64,000 nucleotides of DNA from Sphingomonas sp. PP-CE-1G-424 (GCF_004341085.1 NZ_SLXW01000001.1:124001-188000); one strand, 5' to 3'; counted from the first letter of the stretch, positions 33,723-43,935 are shown. Program-made: numbers and translations. The notes: generated by a model from the sequence alone, not told the origin.

Positions 33723-35497
33723 TCGGTCTCCTGATCGGAGCCGCCGCGCTCGTCAGCGCATCTCCCAAAACGACTCTCGCCCCCGCGCGCCTGCCTGGTT
33801 TCGCAGCAGCGCTAGCTGAGCGGCCCTTGCCGGCAGGCGCCGCCGCCTGGTCGGCCAAGGGCGACGATGCCACCTGGGCTTCGCTCGCCGCGGCGACGCC
33901 CGCTACGCGGCAGTCGCTGCGATGGGACTATGCGACCAGCCTGATCGCGCGCGGCTTGGCAGCGGAGGCGATCGGCGTGCTCGACGTGATGCGCGCCGAC
34001 GATCCCGATCTGGCGCTCGTCCCCGCGTGGATGCGCGCGCGCGGCGTTGCAGCCGCGATGGCGCGGCACACCAGCGAAGCCCTGACGATGCTCGGCGACG
34101 ACACGCTGCTCGGCGATTCGGAAGCCTGTCTCTGGCGGATGCGGACGCTCGCGGACTCGTATCGCGCTGCCGAGGCGCTCGGCCAGTTGCGCTGCGCCAT
34201 GCCCGCGCTCACGGGCCGGACGTCGGCTGCCCGCCGCCCGTTCGTCATCGCCGCGGGGAGTGCGGCGCTGGACCTGGGCCGCGCCTCACCCGCAATGGCG
34301 TGGCTGAACGCGGTGCCCGACGACGATCCCGCCGCCAATCTGCTCCGCGGCAAGGCCTATGCGCTGCTCGGCCAGATGCAGCCGGCGCGACTTCGTCTCG
34401 ACCGCGTCATTCTGAGCGGCGATGACGTCGAGCAAGCCGATGCCCGCCTGGCGACGATCGAGAACGGTGTCGCGTCGCACACGCTGCCGGTCGGCGAAGC
34501 GACCCGCCAGCTCGAGACGCTGCTGTTCACCTGGCGCGGCGACAGGATCGAACGCCGCGCGCTCGAGCTGTCGGTTCGCCTCGCGACCGCCACGCACGAT
34601 ACCGGTCGCATGCTCGCGAGCGGCGCGACGCTGTTCCGCTATTTCGATCTCGGCGCGGCCTCCGGTCCACTCGTGGCGCAACTCCAGACTCAACTGGCGC
34701 AGGCGCTCGCGCCCGGCTCGGCGCTGTCGCTGGTCCAGGCCGCCGGGATGTTCTGGGACTATCGCGACATCGCGCCCGCCGGCCCGGTCGGCAACCAGCT
34801 CGTCGAAAACCTCGTCAACAGGCTCCAGGCCGCGGGGCTTTACGGTCGCGCCGCCGATCTGCTCGATCACCGCCTCGACACGCAGGCCAGCGACGTCGAG
34901 CGCGGTCCGCTGACCGTCCGCATCGCCAGCCTGCAGATCCTCGCCGGCACACCCGACGCCGCGATCCGCACGCTGCGGGGCACCGACATCCTCGCCTATC
35001 CGCCCGATACCCTGGCCGATCGACGCCGGGTCGAGGCCGCCGCGCTGCAACTGCTCGGCAAATCCGCCGAGGCGCTGGCGACCGTCGAGGATGTGCCGGG
35101 CGGCGGTGCGCTGACTGCCGAGCTATATTGGCGCGCGCACGACTGGGCGCGTCTTGCCGCGGTCGGCGAGCAGGCCTTGCCGAAATCGCTGCCCGGCGCC
35201 GGTCGCAGTGCGTTGAGCGAAGTCGGTCAGGCGATCGTCCTGCGCCAGGCGATCGCGCTCGCGATGCTCGGCCGCGAATCCGACCTCGCCGCGCTGCGCA
35301 GCCGGTATGGCCGCGCGTTCGAAACGCTGCCGACTGGCTCGGCGTTCGCGACGCTGACCGCGCAGTCGGGCTCGATCGATCCGGCGACGCTGAGCAACGC
35401 GATGGCCGCCCTCCCCGCCGCCAGCCCGGCGGGCGCGTTCGGCGATCTGCTCGACCAGGGCAGCGCGGCGATGAGCCATCCGACGAAGGCGGGCTGA
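33719..35497 (+). CDS. Exported TPR-like helical-repeat protein
   Basis: A 592-residue protein with a short N-terminal hydrophobic signal (IGLLIGAAALVSAS) followed by Ala/Leu-rich helical pairs, for example SLRWDYATSLIARGLAAEAIGVLDVMRADDP, AMAWLNAVPDDDPAANLLRGKAYALLGQMQPARLRLD and LYGRAADLLDHRLDT, consistent with TPR-like repeats. It is likely periplasmic. Rhizobial MotC is also a periplasmic motor protein, and a MotE-like protein is encoded at 25610, so a MotC-like role is conceivable. I see no direct match, and the function is unassigned. Confidence 0.6.
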   Translation: MIGLLIGAAALVSASPKTTLAPARLPGFAAALAERPLPAGAAAWSAKGDDATWASLAAATPATRQSLRWDYATSLIARGLAAEAIGVLDVMRADDPDLALVPAWMRARGVAAAMARHTSEALTMLGDDTLLGDSEACLWRMRTLADSYRAAEALGQLRCAMPALTGRTSAARRPFVIAAGSAALDLGRASPAMAWLNAVPDDDPAANLLRGKAYALLGQMQPARLRLDRVILSGDDVEQADARLATIENGVASHTLPVGEATRQLETLLFTWRGDRIERRALELSVRLATATHDTGRMLASGATLFRYFDLGAASGPLVAQLQTQLAQALAPGSALSLVQAAGMFWDYRDIAPAGPVGNQLVENLVNRLQAAGLYGRAADLLDHRLDTQASDVERGPLTVRIASLQILAGTPDAAIRTLRGTDILAYPPDTLADRRRVEAAALQLLGKSAEALATVEDVPGGGALTAELYWRAHDWARLAAVGEQALPKSLPGAGRSALSEVGQAIVLRQAIALAMLGRESDLAALRSRYGRAFETLPTGSAFATLTAQSGSIDPATLSNAMAALPAASPAGAFGDLLDQGSAAMSHPTKAG

Positions 35498-35668
35498 TAC
35501 GGAGGGCGCGCCTAAGTATCAGCGGCCGTGCTATACCAAAACGGATAGATATTTAGCGGGTGAGGGCGTGACGACCTTAAAATCATCCCGTCGCCCCGGA
35601 CTGTCTCGGTTCCTGTCCCCCTCGAACAAGTACGAGTCCGCGATCGTACGGCACCACGCCCTTCCGTG

Positions 35669-35720
35669 TTCTCCCGCGAAGGCGGGAGCCCAGTCTGGAT
35701 CCCCGCCTTCGCGGGGAAAC
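35669..35720. repeat. Palindromic intergenic repeat, family A
   Basis: Two hairpin arms, TCCCGCGAAGGCGGGA and CCCCGCCTTCGCGGGG, flank CCAGTCTGG. The same design recurs at 46921 and 52308, only in intergenic DNA, as in REP-like elements. Confidence 0.75.
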
Positions 35721-35910
35721 AAGTCTTACTTGGCCGAAAATGGTAGCCGTCTACTGGTTCGGGGGTCCACAGTTTCGCAATCCGCAGTCTGTCGGTTTGG
35801 GACACCGTGGAGGCCGAAATCGAGCTTCCCTGAGCAAAACCCAAGAGTCCGGCGTCCCGGGAAAATAAGCTGAACCGGCGCGCCAAACTGAATGTCGACC
35901 GCCCTCAAAA

Positions 35911-36035
35911 TCCTCCCCCGCCAGGGAGAGGTGGCGCCAAAGGCGACGGAGGGGGCGGCACGCGAAACGATGGTCGCCGCATCCCTCCCCCTCCGTCAGG
36001 CTGCGCCTGCCACCTCCCCCTCGCGGGGGAGGATC
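35911..36035. repeat. Palindromic intergenic repeat, family B
   Basis: A CCTCCCCCGCCAGGG...GGTGGC half and an inverted GCCACCTCCCCC...GGGGAGG half bracket a GACGGAGGGGG core. A second copy is at 52145. It lies between convergent genes. Confidence 0.75.
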
Positions 36036-36063
36036 GGCATTCAGTCCCTAACCGTCGCCCACC

Positions 36064-36972
36064 CTATTTCAGATAGTCGACCAGGCTCATGCTCGTCAGC
36101 TGGCCGAACACCGAATAACTCGCCTTCAGCACGCTCTGCTGCTGCGCGAGATCGGTCGAGATCTGGCCGAAATCGGCGTCCTCGACACGCGAGATCGAAT
36201 CCTTGAGCAGCGTCGCACGCTCTTCGCCGCGCGTCGCCAGCGTCTCGACCTGCGACTGCTTGCGCCCATTCTCGGCATTGACCGCGCGTACGCCGGTCAG
36301 CGCGGTCGCGATCTGGTTGACCGCGGTGCCGAGCGCATCCTTTTGCGCCGCGGTCATCTTGTCGCCGATCGTCCCTGCCTCGGCCAGCGTGCGGAACGCG
36401 GCCAGCATCGTGCTGCCGAGATCGCTGGCGACCACGCCGTACGTCAGGTCGGTGCCTTCGGCGACGCGCGCCGAGGCGCGGACCAGATCGTTGGCGAACG
36501 CGGTCGCGGGGGTGGCACCGATCGTGTCGGCAAGCGTCGCTGGCTTGAACGGCACGTCACCGGTCTGCGACCCGCCGAACAGCGGTCCGCTGCCGTCGGT
36601 CGCATTCAGCGCGGTCCGGAACTGCCCGAATGCGCTGTCGATCGAGGCCTGGAGCCCAGCCCCACTCCCCGTCCCGATCGCGGTCAGGATACTCTGCCGG
36701 AGATCGGTCGCGCCGGTATCGATCGACGTGATGTTGGCATCGTACAACGACAAGGTCGTCCCGAGCCGCGTCGCCGATGCGGATTGCGATTCCTGGCGCG
36801 CGAGTACGGTGCGTGCCGACAGAGTCCGCGCCGCATCGGTGCCAAGCCCCGCCAAAGTCGACGCCTTCTTGCCGGTGTTGAGCTGGGTCTGGGTCGCGGC
36901 CAGCTTGCTCTGCGCACGCTGGATGGCCTGCGACAGAGTGTTCTGGAACGGAACGGTGGCGACGCGGATCAT
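36064..36972 (-). CDS. flgL: Hook-filament junction protein FlgL
   Basis: Second hook-filament junction protein, 302 residues. The N-terminal helix QNTLSQAIQRAQSKLAATQTQLNTGKKASTLAGLGTDAARTLSARTVL resembles flagellin D1, and the C-terminus ISRVEDADFGQISTDLAQQQSVLKASYSVFGQLTSMSLVDYLK is FlgL-like. It follows flgK by 13 bases. As in other short alphaproteobacterial forms, the central domain is reduced. Confidence 0.92.
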   Translation of the reverse strand: MIRVATVPFQNTLSQAIQRAQSKLAATQTQLNTGKKASTLAGLGTDAARTLSARTVLARQESQSASATRLGTTLSLYDANITSIDTGATDLRQSILTAIGTGSGAGLQASIDSAFGQFRTALNATDGSGPLFGGSQTGDVPFKPATLADTIGATPATAFANDLVRASARVAEGTDLTYGVVASDLGSTMLAAFRTLAEAGTIGDKMTAAQKDALGTAVNQIATALTGVRAVNAENGRKQSQVETLATRGEERATLLKDSISRVEDADFGQISTDLAQQQSVLKASYSVFGQLTSMSLVDYLK

Positions 36973-36985
36973 CGGATCATCCTTC

Positions 36986-39079
36986 TTATCTCACCATGGC
37001 CAGCAGCGTGTCGTACATCGCCGAGGCGGTACTCATCACCCGGGCTGCCGCCGAATAGCTGTTCTGGAGCACGACCATCTGGCCGAGTTCCTCGTCGATG
37101 CTGACGCCCGAAAAATTGTCGCGGCTGGCGACCGCGTCGTCGCGGCGCGTCGTCGTCGTCGTCTGCATCGTCTGCGCGCGCGACGCGGCGGTGGCGGCAT
37201 TGCCGAGCACGCTCGCGGTCAGCCGCGACACCGACGTCACGCCGTTCCTGCCGAGATCGACGACCGCTTCGGTGGCATCGGCAAACCCCGACGCGCCCCG
37301 ACGATCGCCCGCGCCGAGTGCCTTCGCGCCGACCGCGACGTCCTGGAGACGGGCGAGCGGAAGGCGGCTCGGATCGGCGACGATATCGCGGCGCACCTCG
37401 GCACCAGCAAGGCTAGCGGTCGCACCGCCCAGCCCGGTGATCTCGGACAGGCTGCGGCCGGTACCCGCGCGATCGGTCGTATCCGAGACCACCGACAAGG
37501 CAGCCCCCGCATTGCTCGCGGTCGGCGAGAACCGGATCCGCCCCGCATCGTCCATCGCGAAACTGCCATAGCCGGCCAGCGGGCTCGCATTCAGGTTGGT
37601 GACGAGATCGCCGAAGGTCGAGCCGGTCGCGCCCAGTGTATACCGCGCCAGCACCCGCCCGGACGTATCGCGCAATGCGAGGTCTGCCGACTGGCCCGCG
37701 GCGAAACCATGCGCGTCGCCCGACTTGAAGCCCGACGGCGCGAGCATCGCCGTGTCGCTGCGAACGACATCGTTCAGGCCAAAATATTGCGAGAACCCGA
37801 TCCCCGCGCGGGCGCTCGGGCTGGTCGCATCCTGGCCGATCGCGACGCCGTTGCCGCTCGCGCTCGCTGCGATCGTCAGCTTGCCGCCGACGAAGCTCGC
37901 GGTGCCCGCGCTGCCGAGGCCCGCATTGATCGCCGCGACCGCGTCGTCGACGGTCGCGTTCGCGCCGAGTGCGGAGAAATCGATTTTGGTCTTGGCCACC
38001 AGCGTACCGTCGCTCTTGGTCACCGCGAACGTCGCCGCGCCGGTGAAGCCGAGCCGGTCGCTGCCGGTCAACGCGGTCGCGCGCCCCTCCAGCGTCGCCG
38101 GCGGCGGCACTGCGGTGCCCGCGTTCGACGCGGTGTTGAGTACCTGCGCCATCCCCGCGAACACGTCCGCGACCTGATCCGAAAACCCCGGAAGCTGATG
38201 ATCGCGCAGGTCGAGCAGGCCACCGAGCTTGCCGCCGATCGACGGGCTGTCGATCTTCTCGCCGGTCGTGGCGCCGGGCGAGCCGTCGGCTGCGGCAAAC
38301 CGCACTTCGATCGGCGCATAGATCGGCTGCGAGGATCCGGCACCACTGTCCGCATAGGACAATTGACGCAGCCGCCGGTCGACCAGCTGGACGCCGGTGG
38401 TCGTCTCGATCGTCACGCGGCCATCGGACTGTTCGCGCGCGTTCACGCCGATGAGTCCGCTCAATTCCTGGATCGCGCTGGTCCGTTGGTCGGCGACGCC
38501 GGCCGAACTCCGCCCCAGCCCCTCGAGCCGCGCGACCGAATCGTTCAAGTCGTAGATATTGCGCAACAGCGTGTTGGCGCGGTCGACCGAATAGCCGACT
38601 TCGCCTTCGACGTCCGACCGGATCGCCGACACGTCCGTGCCGAGCTGCTGGATCGTGCCGACCGCATCGGCGACCGATCCGACGAACGCCGCGCTGGTCT
38701 GCGGACCGCCCGCGCTGCCGGTCATCGCGGTCGCCGCCGATGCGACCGCATTCAGCCGCGCCGAGATGCCCGAATCCGAGTCCGACGCCCCCAGCACCGA
38801 CTGCAACCGATCGAGATAGGTCGAGACCACCTCGGCGCGACCGGCATCGCCCGATCGCGCGTAGACGGTGGTCTCCAGATACTTGTCGGCGACGCGGCTC
38901 GGTTCGCCGACCACGACGCCCGTGACCCGGCCCGCGGTGACGCTGGTCGTCAGCGACACCTTTTCGCGTGCGTATCCCGCGGTGTTCACGTTTGCGATGT
39001 TGTTGGACACCGTCCGCATGGCCGCCTGCGTGGCGTTCAGGCCGGACAGGGCGGAGGACAGGATTTCGCTGAGCGACAC
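36986..39079 (-). CDS. flgK: Hook-filament junction protein FlgK
   Basis: First hook-filament junction protein, 697 residues. It begins SLSEILSSALSGLNATQAAMRTVSNNIANVNTAGYAREKV, the FlgK N-terminal helix and rod signature, and ends ASRDNFSGVSIDEELGQMVVLQNSYSAAARVMSTASAMYDTLLAMV. The long central part is beta-rich with flagellin-hook IN-like stretches. It lies 36 bases after flgE, in the flgE-flgK-flgL operon. Confidence 0.95.
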   Translation of the reverse strand: MSLSEILSSALSGLNATQAAMRTVSNNIANVNTAGYAREKVSLTTSVTAGRVTGVVVGEPSRVADKYLETTVYARSGDAGRAEVVSTYLDRLQSVLGASDSDSGISARLNAVASAATAMTGSAGGPQTSAAFVGSVADAVGTIQQLGTDVSAIRSDVEGEVGYSVDRANTLLRNIYDLNDSVARLEGLGRSSAGVADQRTSAIQELSGLIGVNAREQSDGRVTIETTTGVQLVDRRLRQLSYADSGAGSSQPIYAPIEVRFAAADGSPGATTGEKIDSPSIGGKLGGLLDLRDHQLPGFSDQVADVFAGMAQVLNTASNAGTAVPPPATLEGRATALTGSDRLGFTGAATFAVTKSDGTLVAKTKIDFSALGANATVDDAVAAINAGLGSAGTASFVGGKLTIAASASGNGVAIGQDATSPSARAGIGFSQYFGLNDVVRSDTAMLAPSGFKSGDAHGFAAGQSADLALRDTSGRVLARYTLGATGSTFGDLVTNLNASPLAGYGSFAMDDAGRIRFSPTASNAGAALSVVSDTTDRAGTGRSLSEITGLGGATASLAGAEVRRDIVADPSRLPLARLQDVAVGAKALGAGDRRGASGFADATEAVVDLGRNGVTSVSRLTASVLGNAATAASRAQTMQTTTTTRRDDAVASRDNFSGVSIDEELGQMVVLQNSYSAAARVMSTASAMYDTLLAMVR

Positions 39080-39115
39080 GCGCAGTACCTTTGTTGAGCC
39101 GGGTGCTAGTCGGGC

Positions 39116-40420
39116 TTATCGCTTCAGGTTGCTTGCTTCCTGGAGCATGTCGTCGACCGTCGTGATGATCTTCGACGACGCGCTGTAGGCACGCTGGAAG
39201 CGGATCATGTTGGTGAACTCCTGCGCCAGGTCGGCGGTCGAGGCCTCCAGCGCGAAGCCCTTGATGTTGCCCGCGCCGAGCGATCCCGGTGCGTTGATCG
39301 CATAGGCACCCGACACGCTGGAGGCGCTATAGCCGTTGCCGCTGATGCGCGTCAGGCCGTTCGGATTGGGCACCGTCGCGACCGGCAGCTGGAAGATCGC
39401 CCGCGTGCGGCCGTCGTCGAAGGTCGCGCTGACGACACCCTGGTTCGACACCGACACCGACGCCACGTTGCCGAGGATGCCGCCATCGACCGACGAGGAT
39501 ACCAGCGAAGACTCGGTGCCGAACTGGGTCAGCCCGTCGACCTTGCCGTCGGTGCCCAGCGACAGCGCGATCGGATCGGCGCCCGCCGCGTTCGTCCAGG
39601 TCGGCGTGACCGAAGAAAACAGCGCCGGCGAACTGTTCGCCCGGTCGAGGCTGCCGTCGGCGTTGAACTTGATGTCGCCGCTGGCGAGCAGGCCGTTCGC
39701 CGCGGTCACGTCGGTTGCGGGCTGCGCGTAGATTTCGGCCTTCCAGCTGTTCGGGCCGGTCTTGATCGCACTCAGCGCGACACGGTGAGCGCCGCCCTGC
39801 TGGTCGTAGACGTCGACCGATCGCGAGAAGCTCGGCGACGCCACCGTGCCGTTCGCCATGTCGCCCGCGGTATAGGCGCCCGTATAGGCTGCCGTGGTCG
39901 ACTGGAAATTCGCCCGCATCTGGATCTTGCTGGTCGCGGCTGCGGTGCCGGTCAGGTCGCTGACGCGGATCGGTTCGAGCGCATTGACGCTGCCCGTGTT
40001 GACGTAGGCACCCTTCGTATCGAGCCGCCAGCCCTGCAGATACTGACCCGACGTGTTCTTGAGGAAACCGTCCTTGTCCGGCGAGAACGAGCCCGACCGG
40101 GTCAGCGACACGCCGCTGTTCGCGTCGCTGCTCGACCGCGTGATGAAGAAGCCCTGCCCCTCGATGCCGAGATCGGTCGAGTTGCTCGACGCCTGCAACA
40201 GGCCCTGGTTCGAGATCAGTGCCTTGGGCTGCGCGGTCACGCCGCCCGCCGTGTAGCTGTTCGAGGCGCGGCCGTCGCCGACGAGCGTGCTGAACTGGGT
40301 TTCGACGGCCTTGTAGCCGACCGTGTTCACGTTGGTGATGTTGTCCGCGACCGCGGCCATCGCGCTGGCTTCGGCGGACAGGCCGGACACGCCGGAAAAC
40401 AGGGCTGAATACAGGCTCAT
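39116..40420 (-). CDS. flgE: Flagellar hook protein FlgE
   Basis: Hook subunit, 434 residues from the ATG at 40420. N-terminus: LYSALFSGVSGLSAEASAMAAVADNITNVNTVGYKAVETQF. C-terminus: GFALEASTADLAQEFTNMIRFQRAYSASSKIITTVDDMLQEASNLKR. The core contains GQGFFITRSSSDANSGVSLTRSGSFSPDKDGFLKN. GGAG is ten bases before the ATG. An open stretch upstream of 40420 contains the promoter element at 40484 and is not coding. Confidence 0.95.
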   Translation of the reverse strand: MSLYSALFSGVSGLSAEASAMAAVADNITNVNTVGYKAVETQFSTLVGDGRASNSYTAGGVTAQPKALISNQGLLQASSNSTDLGIEGQGFFITRSSSDANSGVSLTRSGSFSPDKDGFLKNTSGQYLQGWRLDTKGAYVNTGSVNALEPIRVSDLTGTAAATSKIQMRANFQSTTAAYTGAYTAGDMANGTVASPSFSRSVDVYDQQGGAHRVALSAIKTGPNSWKAEIYAQPATDVTAANGLLASGDIKFNADGSLDRANSSPALFSSVTPTWTNAAGADPIALSLGTDGKVDGLTQFGTESSLVSSSVDGGILGNVASVSVSNQGVVSATFDDGRTRAIFQLPVATVPNPNGLTRISGNGYSASSVSGAYAINAPGSLGAGNIKGFALEASTADLAQEFTNMIRFQRAYSASSKIITTVDDMLQEASNLKR

Positions 40421-40483
40421 GCGAATACGTCTCCAAGCGGACATCGACGACAGGGTGGGCGGATACGCGCCCCTTCTCGTCAC

Positions 40484-40492
40484 TTTATAGGG
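40484..40492 (-). promoter_or_regulatory. TCCTATAA-type promoter element, flgE-flgK-flgL
   Basis: CCCTATAAA, preceded by ACGC, lies about 64 bp before the flgE ATG on the minus strand. Confidence 0.5.
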
Positions 40493-40637
40493 GCGTCCAC
40501 GCATCGCCGGTCGGCAGCGCGCGGGTTTCGTAAAGATGCCGGTCGTGAAGATGCCGGCGACGCAGCATCGCGGGGACGTGCCCCTGGCTCACAAGGCGGC
40601 AAATCTTGCCGGGTCGCGACCGCACTTCGTTAATCCA

Positions 40638-40646
40638 TCCTATAAC
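40638..40646 (+). promoter_or_regulatory. TCCTATAA-type promoter element, flbT-fliI
   Basis: TCCTATAAC, 27 bp before the flbT ATG at 40673, gives a short leader for the flbT-fliI-fliJ-transglycosylase operon. Confidence 0.6.
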
Positions 40647-40672
40647 GATCCAGACACATGAAGGGTGGTTGG

Positions 40673-41077
40673 ATGACGTTGCGGATAACCTTGCGGGACG
40701 GAGAAAAGATGATCGTCAACGGCGCGGTGCTGCGCGCCAACGGTCGCGTGGAGCTGATCGTCGAGAACCAGGTCGCGCTGCTCCGCGGTCGCGAGATCAT
40801 GGCGCCGGACGAGGCGACCACGCCCGCCCGGCGGCTCTACCTCGCCTGTATGATGGCCTATATCGACGATACGGCACGCGACGCGCATCAGGATCGCATC
40901 GTCGTGCTGCTCGGCGAGCTGCTGTCGGCGTTCGAAACCGCCGCGGCGCGCATGCTGTGCCTCGAATTCGCGCACTGCGTCGCCACCGCCGAATATTATC
41001 GCGCGCTCGGCATCTGCCGCCGGCTGATCGACTATGAGACCGCGGCGTTCGATCGCCTCGCCGGCCGCGCCGCCTGA
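40673..41077 (+). CDS. flbT: Flagellar biosynthesis repressor FlbT
   Basis: FlbT, 134 residues, a post-transcriptional regulator that binds the flagellin mRNA leader in alphaproteobacteria and lowers its translation until hook assembly. Family landmarks: [66 protein letters not shown] 40673 is preferred over 40658 because GAAGGG lies seven bases before it and FlbT proteins begin M-x-L-x-I. First gene of its operon; its FlaF partner is encoded at 12180. Confidence 0.93.
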   Translation: MTLRITLRDGEKMIVNGAVLRANGRVELIVENQVALLRGREIMAPDEATTPARRLYLACMMAYIDDTARDAHQDRIVVLLGELLSAFETAAARMLCLEFAHCVATAEYYRALGICRRLIDYETAAFDRLAGRAA

Positions 41078-41078
41078 A

Positions 41079-42461
41079 ATGCGAACGATGCAGGTCCTCG
41101 CGGCGGCGACCGCCACCCTGGCGGAGATGCCGTTCGACGAGCGCTACGGCACTGTCGTGGCCGCACGCGGAGCGCTGATCGAAGTCGACGGGCTTGGCAA
41201 CGCCGCACAGATCGGCTCGCGGATCCGCATCGCCATCCGCACCGGCACGATCGACGCCGAAGTCACCGGTCTCGAAAATGGCCGCGCCTTGTGCCTGCCG
41301 TTCGGCGACCCGCAGGGTGTCGCGGCCGGCGCCCGCGCGGTCGTCGCCGCAGGTGAGTTCGCGATCCGCCCCTGCGCCGCGTGGCTCGGCCGGATGGTCG
41401 ATGGCCTCGGTCGCCCGGTCGACGGCAAGGGTGGGTTGCCCACCGGGCTGGTACCGCGTCCGATCCGCGCGACGCCCCCGCCCGCCGCCGGGCGTGCGCG
41501 CGTCGGCGCCAAGGTCGAGACCGGTGTCCGTGCGCTCGATGTCTTCGCGCCGCTCTGCGAAGGTCAGCGGCTCGGGCTGTTCGCCGGGTCGGGCGTCGGC
41601 AAGTCGGTGCTGCTGTCGATGCTGGCACGCTGGACCGACTGCGACGTCGCGGTGATCGGGCTGATCGGCGAGCGCGGCCGCGAGGTCCAGGAATTCGTCG
41701 AGGACGATCTCGGCGCCGCCGGTCTCGCGCGCAGCGTGGTGGTCGTCGCGACCTCCGACGAGCCCGCGCTGATGCGTCGTCAGGCCGCCTGGACGACGCT
41801 CGCGATCGCCGAACATTTCCGCGACCAGGGTCTCAAGGTGTTGTGCCTGATGGATTCGGTCACGCGGTTCGCGATGGCACAGCGTGAGATCGGTCTGGCG
41901 TCGGGCGAACCGCCCGCGACCAAGGGCTATACCCCGACCGTCTTCGCCGAACTGCCGCGGTTGCTCGAACGCGCGGGGCCGGGTCTTCCCGGTCAGGGTA
42001 CGATCACGGGGTTGTTCACCGTCCTCGTCGATGGCGACGATCACAACGAACCGGTGGCGGATGCGGTGCGCGGTATCCTCGACGGCCATGTCGTGATCAC
42101 GCGGAAAATCGCCGAGCGCGGCCGCTATCCGGCGATCGACCTGCTGAAATCGGTCTCGCGCACCTTGCCGCGCTGCCACACGCCCGAAGAGAACGACATC
42201 CGCTTGGCCGCGCGCCGCATCCTGTCGACCTATGGCGACATGGAGGAGATGGTCCGGCTCGGCGCGTACAAGCCTGGGTCGAGCCCCGAAGTCGACGAGG
42301 CGATCCGCCTTGCGCCACAGATCGAGGCACTGCTGACGCAGGGCAAGCAGGATCAGGCGAACGCCGCACAGACCTTCGCGATCCTGGCCGAGTTGCTGGC
42401 GGTCGAGCCTGCAGCGACGGCGGACGCGCGCCCTGAACCCACGCTGGAGATGGCAGCATGA
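41079..42461 (+). CDS. fliI: Flagellum-specific export ATPase FliI
   Basis: Type III export ATPase, 460 residues. It contains the P-loop in [35 protein letters not shown], the Walker [47 protein letters not shown], and [23 protein letters not shown], all FliI/SctN signatures. It starts at ATG 41079, two bases after flbT (41088 is an alternative). It overlaps fliJ by four bases. It works with FliH (51468) and FliJ. Confidence 0.95.
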   Translation: MRTMQVLAAATATLAEMPFDERYGTVVAARGALIEVDGLGNAAQIGSRIRIAIRTGTIDAEVTGLENGRALCLPFGDPQGVAAGARAVVAAGEFAIRPCAAWLGRMVDGLGRPVDGKGGLPTGLVPRPIRATPPPAAGRARVGAKVETGVRALDVFAPLCEGQRLGLFAGSGVGKSVLLSMLARWTDCDVAVIGLIGERGREVQEFVEDDLGAAGLARSVVVVATSDEPALMRRQAAWTTLAIAEHFRDQGLKVLCLMDSVTRFAMAQREIGLASGEPPATKGYTPTVFAELPRLLERAGPGLPGQGTITGLFTVLVDGDDHNEPVADAVRGILDGHVVITRKIAERGRYPAIDLLKSVSRTLPRCHTPEENDIRLAARRILSTYGDMEEMVRLGAYKPGSSPEVDEAIRLAPQIEALLTQGKQDQANAAQTFAILAELLAVEPAATADARPEPTLEMAA

Positions 42462-42934
42462 CGACGCCTTACGATACCGCGTTGCGCGTCGTCGAACGCA
42501 AGCTCGACGCGGTCCGGGCCGCGATCGGCCTCGCGATCGACGAGCTCGAGCGGATCGAAAAAGCGCATATCGCGGTCGAAAACGCGATGATCCGCGAAGG
42601 TCTCGTCGCGTTCGGCGAACCCCGCCTGACCACCGATCGCTACTTCGTCCGCGCCCGCGACCACCGTCGCCAGCTCGCCGAGCACCGTGCCGCCGCGCAC
42701 CTGCATCTCGAGTCGCTGCGTCGCAAGGCGGTCGAGGTCTATGGCTCGCGCACCGCGATCGAAGGTGCCGTCGGCGCGCACCGCGAGGCCGAGGCCCGCA
42801 GCCTCGCCGCCGCCGAACAGGCGATGCTCGACGACCTTACCGCGGCGCGTCGCGCGTCACGGCGCGGCCGCAAGTTTGCGGCCCATGTCGCGAACGCCCG
42901 GCTCGCTCCGACCAGCAAGATGCCCACGCCGTGA
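42458..42934 (+). CDS. fliJ: FliJ-like flagellar export protein
   Basis: A 158-residue, almost entirely coiled-coil protein ([27 protein letters not shown]...[50 protein letters not shown]). Position directly after fliI with an ATGA overlap, the length and the two-helix form all fit FliJ, the general chaperone/gamma-like stalk of the export ATPase. Sequence conservation in FliJ is low, so the call rests mainly on context. Confidence 0.8.
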   Translation: MTTPYDTALRVVERKLDAVRAAIGLAIDELERIEKAHIAVENAMIREGLVAFGEPRLTTDRYFVRARDHRRQLAEHRAAAHLHLESLRRKAVEVYGSRTAIEGAVGAHREAEARSLAAAEQAMLDDLTAARRASRRGRKFAAHVANARLAPTSKMPTP

Positions 42935-43935
42935 TCGATCCGACAGGTCTGGCGAGCGTCCCGCGCGATCGCCGGGCCGCGATCATTTATGGTGCCGCAC
43001 AAGCCGAGATGGCGAAGCATCTCTGGCAGGCCGCGCTCGGCGGATCGGGGAACGGATCGCGCGACGACTCCGCCTCGGTGACGGCACGCGACGCATCGTC
43101 GCCGACCTCGCTCGATTCGCTGATCGCGCTGCTGATGCCGGAAGCCAAGGTTCCTGCGACGACGCCAGATCCGGTTGCCGGAGCCGCGGAGGTTCGCGCC
43201 CGTTTTGCAACGGCTGACCTGGGGCCCGCTCTCCATCGTCCTGCAATCGATTCGGCCCCGCATACGGGGGTGGCTGCCGTGGACGGTCTCGGGCGCAATG
43301 CCCGGCACGCGCCGACCTTGCAGGCCGCCGCGGCGCGCACCGGTATTCCGGCAGCGGCACTGGCCGCGATCGTCGACGCCGAAGCCGGCAAGGCGCGCGA
43401 TGGAACCTGGCAGACCTATTCGCGCAATCCACGATCGAGCGCCGCCGGCCTCGGTCAATTTCTCAGCCGGACCTGGGAAGGCATGGCCGAAACCGGCGGA
43501 ACCTGGCTGAACGGATTCGCGCGCGCCAATGGCTTGCTCGGCGAGAACGGCAAGGTGCTCGCAAGCGCGCGGGCGACGGTGCTGTCACTGCGCTACGATC
43601 CGACCGCGGCGATCAACGGCATCGCCGACTTCGCCCGACGCAATCTCGACGGACTCGATCGCGCGGGCGTTTCGGCGCACGGCGAGGTCGGTGCAACCGC
43701 GCGACTGGCGTATCTCGGCCACCATCTCGGATTGGGCGACGCGGTGCGGTTCGTTCGCGACGGCGGACTGTCCGAATCGCGCGCGCATACGCTGCTCAAT
43801 GCCCAGATCGGCGCCGGCGACAGCAGCCGTCGAATCGCCTCGACCGGCGACGCCACGGTCGCGCACCGCAACTGGCTGCTCGATTTCATGGACCGCAAAA
43901 TCCGCCCGCAACAGTTCGCAAACATTTCCGGCTGA
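42931..43935 (+). CDS. Lytic transglycosylase-like protein of the flagellar locus
   Basis: A 334-residue protein from a GTG overlapping fliJ. Residues ~1-110 are poorly conserved; residues ~125-230 form an SLT-like lysozyme fold: LAAIVDAEAGKARDGTWQTYSRNPRSSAAGLGQFLSRTWEGM, with the catalytic Glu in DAEAG and the GLGQF substrate motif. No Sec signal is visible, so it may be exported through the flagellar apparatus like the muramidase domain of FlgJ. FlgJ itself is absent from the window, so this is a candidate rod-penetration enzyme. The FlgJ role is inferred. Confidence 0.75.
   Translation: MIDPTGLASVPRDRRAAIIYGAAQAEMAKHLWQAALGGSGNGSRDDSASVTARDASSPTSLDSLIALLMPEAKVPATTPDPVAGAAEVRARFATADLGPALHRPAIDSAPHTGVAAVDGLGRNARHAPTLQAAAARTGIPAAALAAIVDAEAGKARDGTWQTYSRNPRSSAAGLGQFLSRTWEGMAETGGTWLNGFARANGLLGENGKVLASARATVLSLRYDPTAAINGIADFARRNLDGLDRAGVSAHGEVGATARLAYLGHHLGLGDAVRFVRDGGLSESRAHTLLNAQIGAGDSSRRIASTGDATVAHRNWLLDFMDRKIRPQQFANISG

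Larger units (their letters stand above)
35498..36063. other. Intergenic region with two palindromic repeats
   Basis: No gene is supported here. The stretch separates convergent units and contains one repeat of each of the two families described at 35669 and 35911. The remainder shows no coding signal. Confidence 0.6.

Noticed and set aside
35669..36035. CRISPR-like repeat array
   Set aside because: The repeats are single palindromes of two families with no regular spacers or cas genes.
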